Source: Planctomycetota bacterium (lineage in GTDB: Bacteria; Planctomycetota; Planctomycetia; Gemmatales; Gemmataceae). From it: 54,014 bases of DNA. The stretch is taken from the NCBI GenBank assembly GCA_021781415.1, contig JAJXWW010000066.1, positions 1 through 54,014 on the forward strand, written 5' to 3'. The notes under the pieces are model-generated. The model ran no database searches. It saw only the letters and a program-made list of their open reading frames with translations, and was not told the DNA's origin. Position numbers and translations under genes: made by a program. Shown here one piece after another: positions 53,592 through 54,014 of this stretch (the first letter of the stretch is position 1; every line of letters begins with the position of its first letter).

Positions 53592-53754
53592 CTTGGCGAA
53601 CCGGCAGCGTTAGCTGCCGGGTGGACCACACCACGCCTGGCGAATCGGTAGCGTTAGCTGCCGGGTAGGCACATCACCCGGCAGCTAACGCTGCCGGTTC
53701 GCCAAGGTCGTGTTAGGCACATCACCCGGCAGCTAACGCTGCCGGTTCGCCAAG
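53592..53754. repeat. Array of four REP-like palindromic units
   Basis: Units at 53592-53622 and 53636-53666 (forward) and 53676-53706 and 53724-53754 (reverse) share GGCGAACCGGCAGCGTTAGC and the complementary CTGCCGGGT. The two reverse units lie in a 48-base tandem repeat. The array sits between the convergent dprA and the right-edge gene. Each unit can form a hairpin, and the forward and reverse pairs could fold into a long cruciform. Confidence 0.9.
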
Positions 53755-53760
53755 GTCGTG

Positions 53761-54014
53761 TTAGCGGCCGGGGTTATTGAATCTTATGGGAGGCTCGTCC
53801 ATGGTTGGGACCGTTTTTTTCTGCCGAGAGAAGTCATGCACCTCGTAGGTCTCTTTCTTCGGAGTCGGCTTCTCGGCGAGAGGGGGCGGCGGTGTGCCGG
53901 AGGCATTGAGGACAAGCGTGGCGTCCTCGTAGGTTTTCAGGGGGCTGGGAGCCTCTAGCCCTTCCACCCAACTCGCCGTCAAAGTCGCAGTACCGGCTTT
54001 CTTCGCTTCCACCT
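53761..54014 (-). CDS. C-terminal end of an unknown protein (5' end outside window)
   Basis: At least 83 codons open to the window edge, ending ...EPPIRFNNPGR at a TAA in 53763-53761. The visible part has a beta-like GTATLTASWVEGLEAPSPL, a Pro-rich stretch (GTPPPPLAEKPTPKKE) and a charged end. It cannot be identified from this fragment. Codon pattern is consistent with a real gene. Confidence 0.55.
   Translation of the reverse strand, partial: VEAKKAGTATLTASWVEGLEAPSPLKTYEDATLVLNASGTPPPPLAEKPTPKKETYEVHDFSRQKKTVPTMDEPPIRFNNPGR

Overview
The window looks like chromosomal DNA of a planctomycete, probably of the Gemmata/Isosphaera side. The basis is a DUF1559 pilin-like protein with an H-X9-DG C-terminus, planctomycete-style secreted small proteins, many GC-rich intergenic hairpins, TTG/GTG starts and a generally high GC content. 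No rRNA, tRNA or CRISPR array was recognised.

Left part (1-7.5 kb, minus strand): an operon for a bidirectional NAD-linked [NiFe]-hydrogenase. It runs aminoglycoside-phosphotransferase-like protein, hoxE, hoxF, hoxU, hoxY, then two unrelated small genes (a frameshifted secreted protein and a DUF1559 protein), then hoxH, which runs off the left edge. Divergent from it (8-12.6 kb, plus strand) is a stress cluster: tandem universal stress protein, HdeD-like membrane protein, Hsp20, two more universal stress proteins, a small membrane protein and a cysteine-rich CBS-domain protein. Together they resemble a low-oxygen or energy-limitation survival island.

13.7-17.3 kb holds an YtrA-type GntR regulator with an ABC exporter operon. 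17.4-21 kb holds a truncated ISNCY transposase, a duplicated-domain membrane protein, a di-haem cytochrome c, an orphan Rieske protein and a secreted STN-like protein.

21.2-28.9 kb is gyrA followed by a restriction-modification system (REase plus beta-class methyltransferase). The R-M genes lie between two roughly 0.84-kb direct repeats, each made of the 3' end of gyrA plus the 5' end of the REase gene. The second repeat ends exactly at a deleted IS630 element that has TA-flanked inverted repeats.

28.9-39.1 kb (minus strand) is a polymorphic Rhs/YD-repeat locus. It contains a 2-kilo-residue Rhs protein with three Ig-like domains, a leucine-rich-repeat lipoprotein, an orphan Rhs core with a different C-terminal domain, and a membrane-anchored protein of unknown function. 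The non-core parts are visibly AT-richer than the surroundings.

39.4-43.8 kb carries a DegT/StrS aminotransferase, a multi-membrane-span surface-polymer-type protein, a secreted protein and a class II Fic protein whose promoter carries the same half-sites as the GntR promoter. 43.9-52 kb (minus strand) is an Hsp70-centred operon: two TPR proteins, a J-like protein lacking HPD, a GrpE-like protein, an Hsp70 and a zinc-ribbon membrane protein. dprA diverges from it at the right end, followed by four palindromic repeat units and the 3' end of one more gene.
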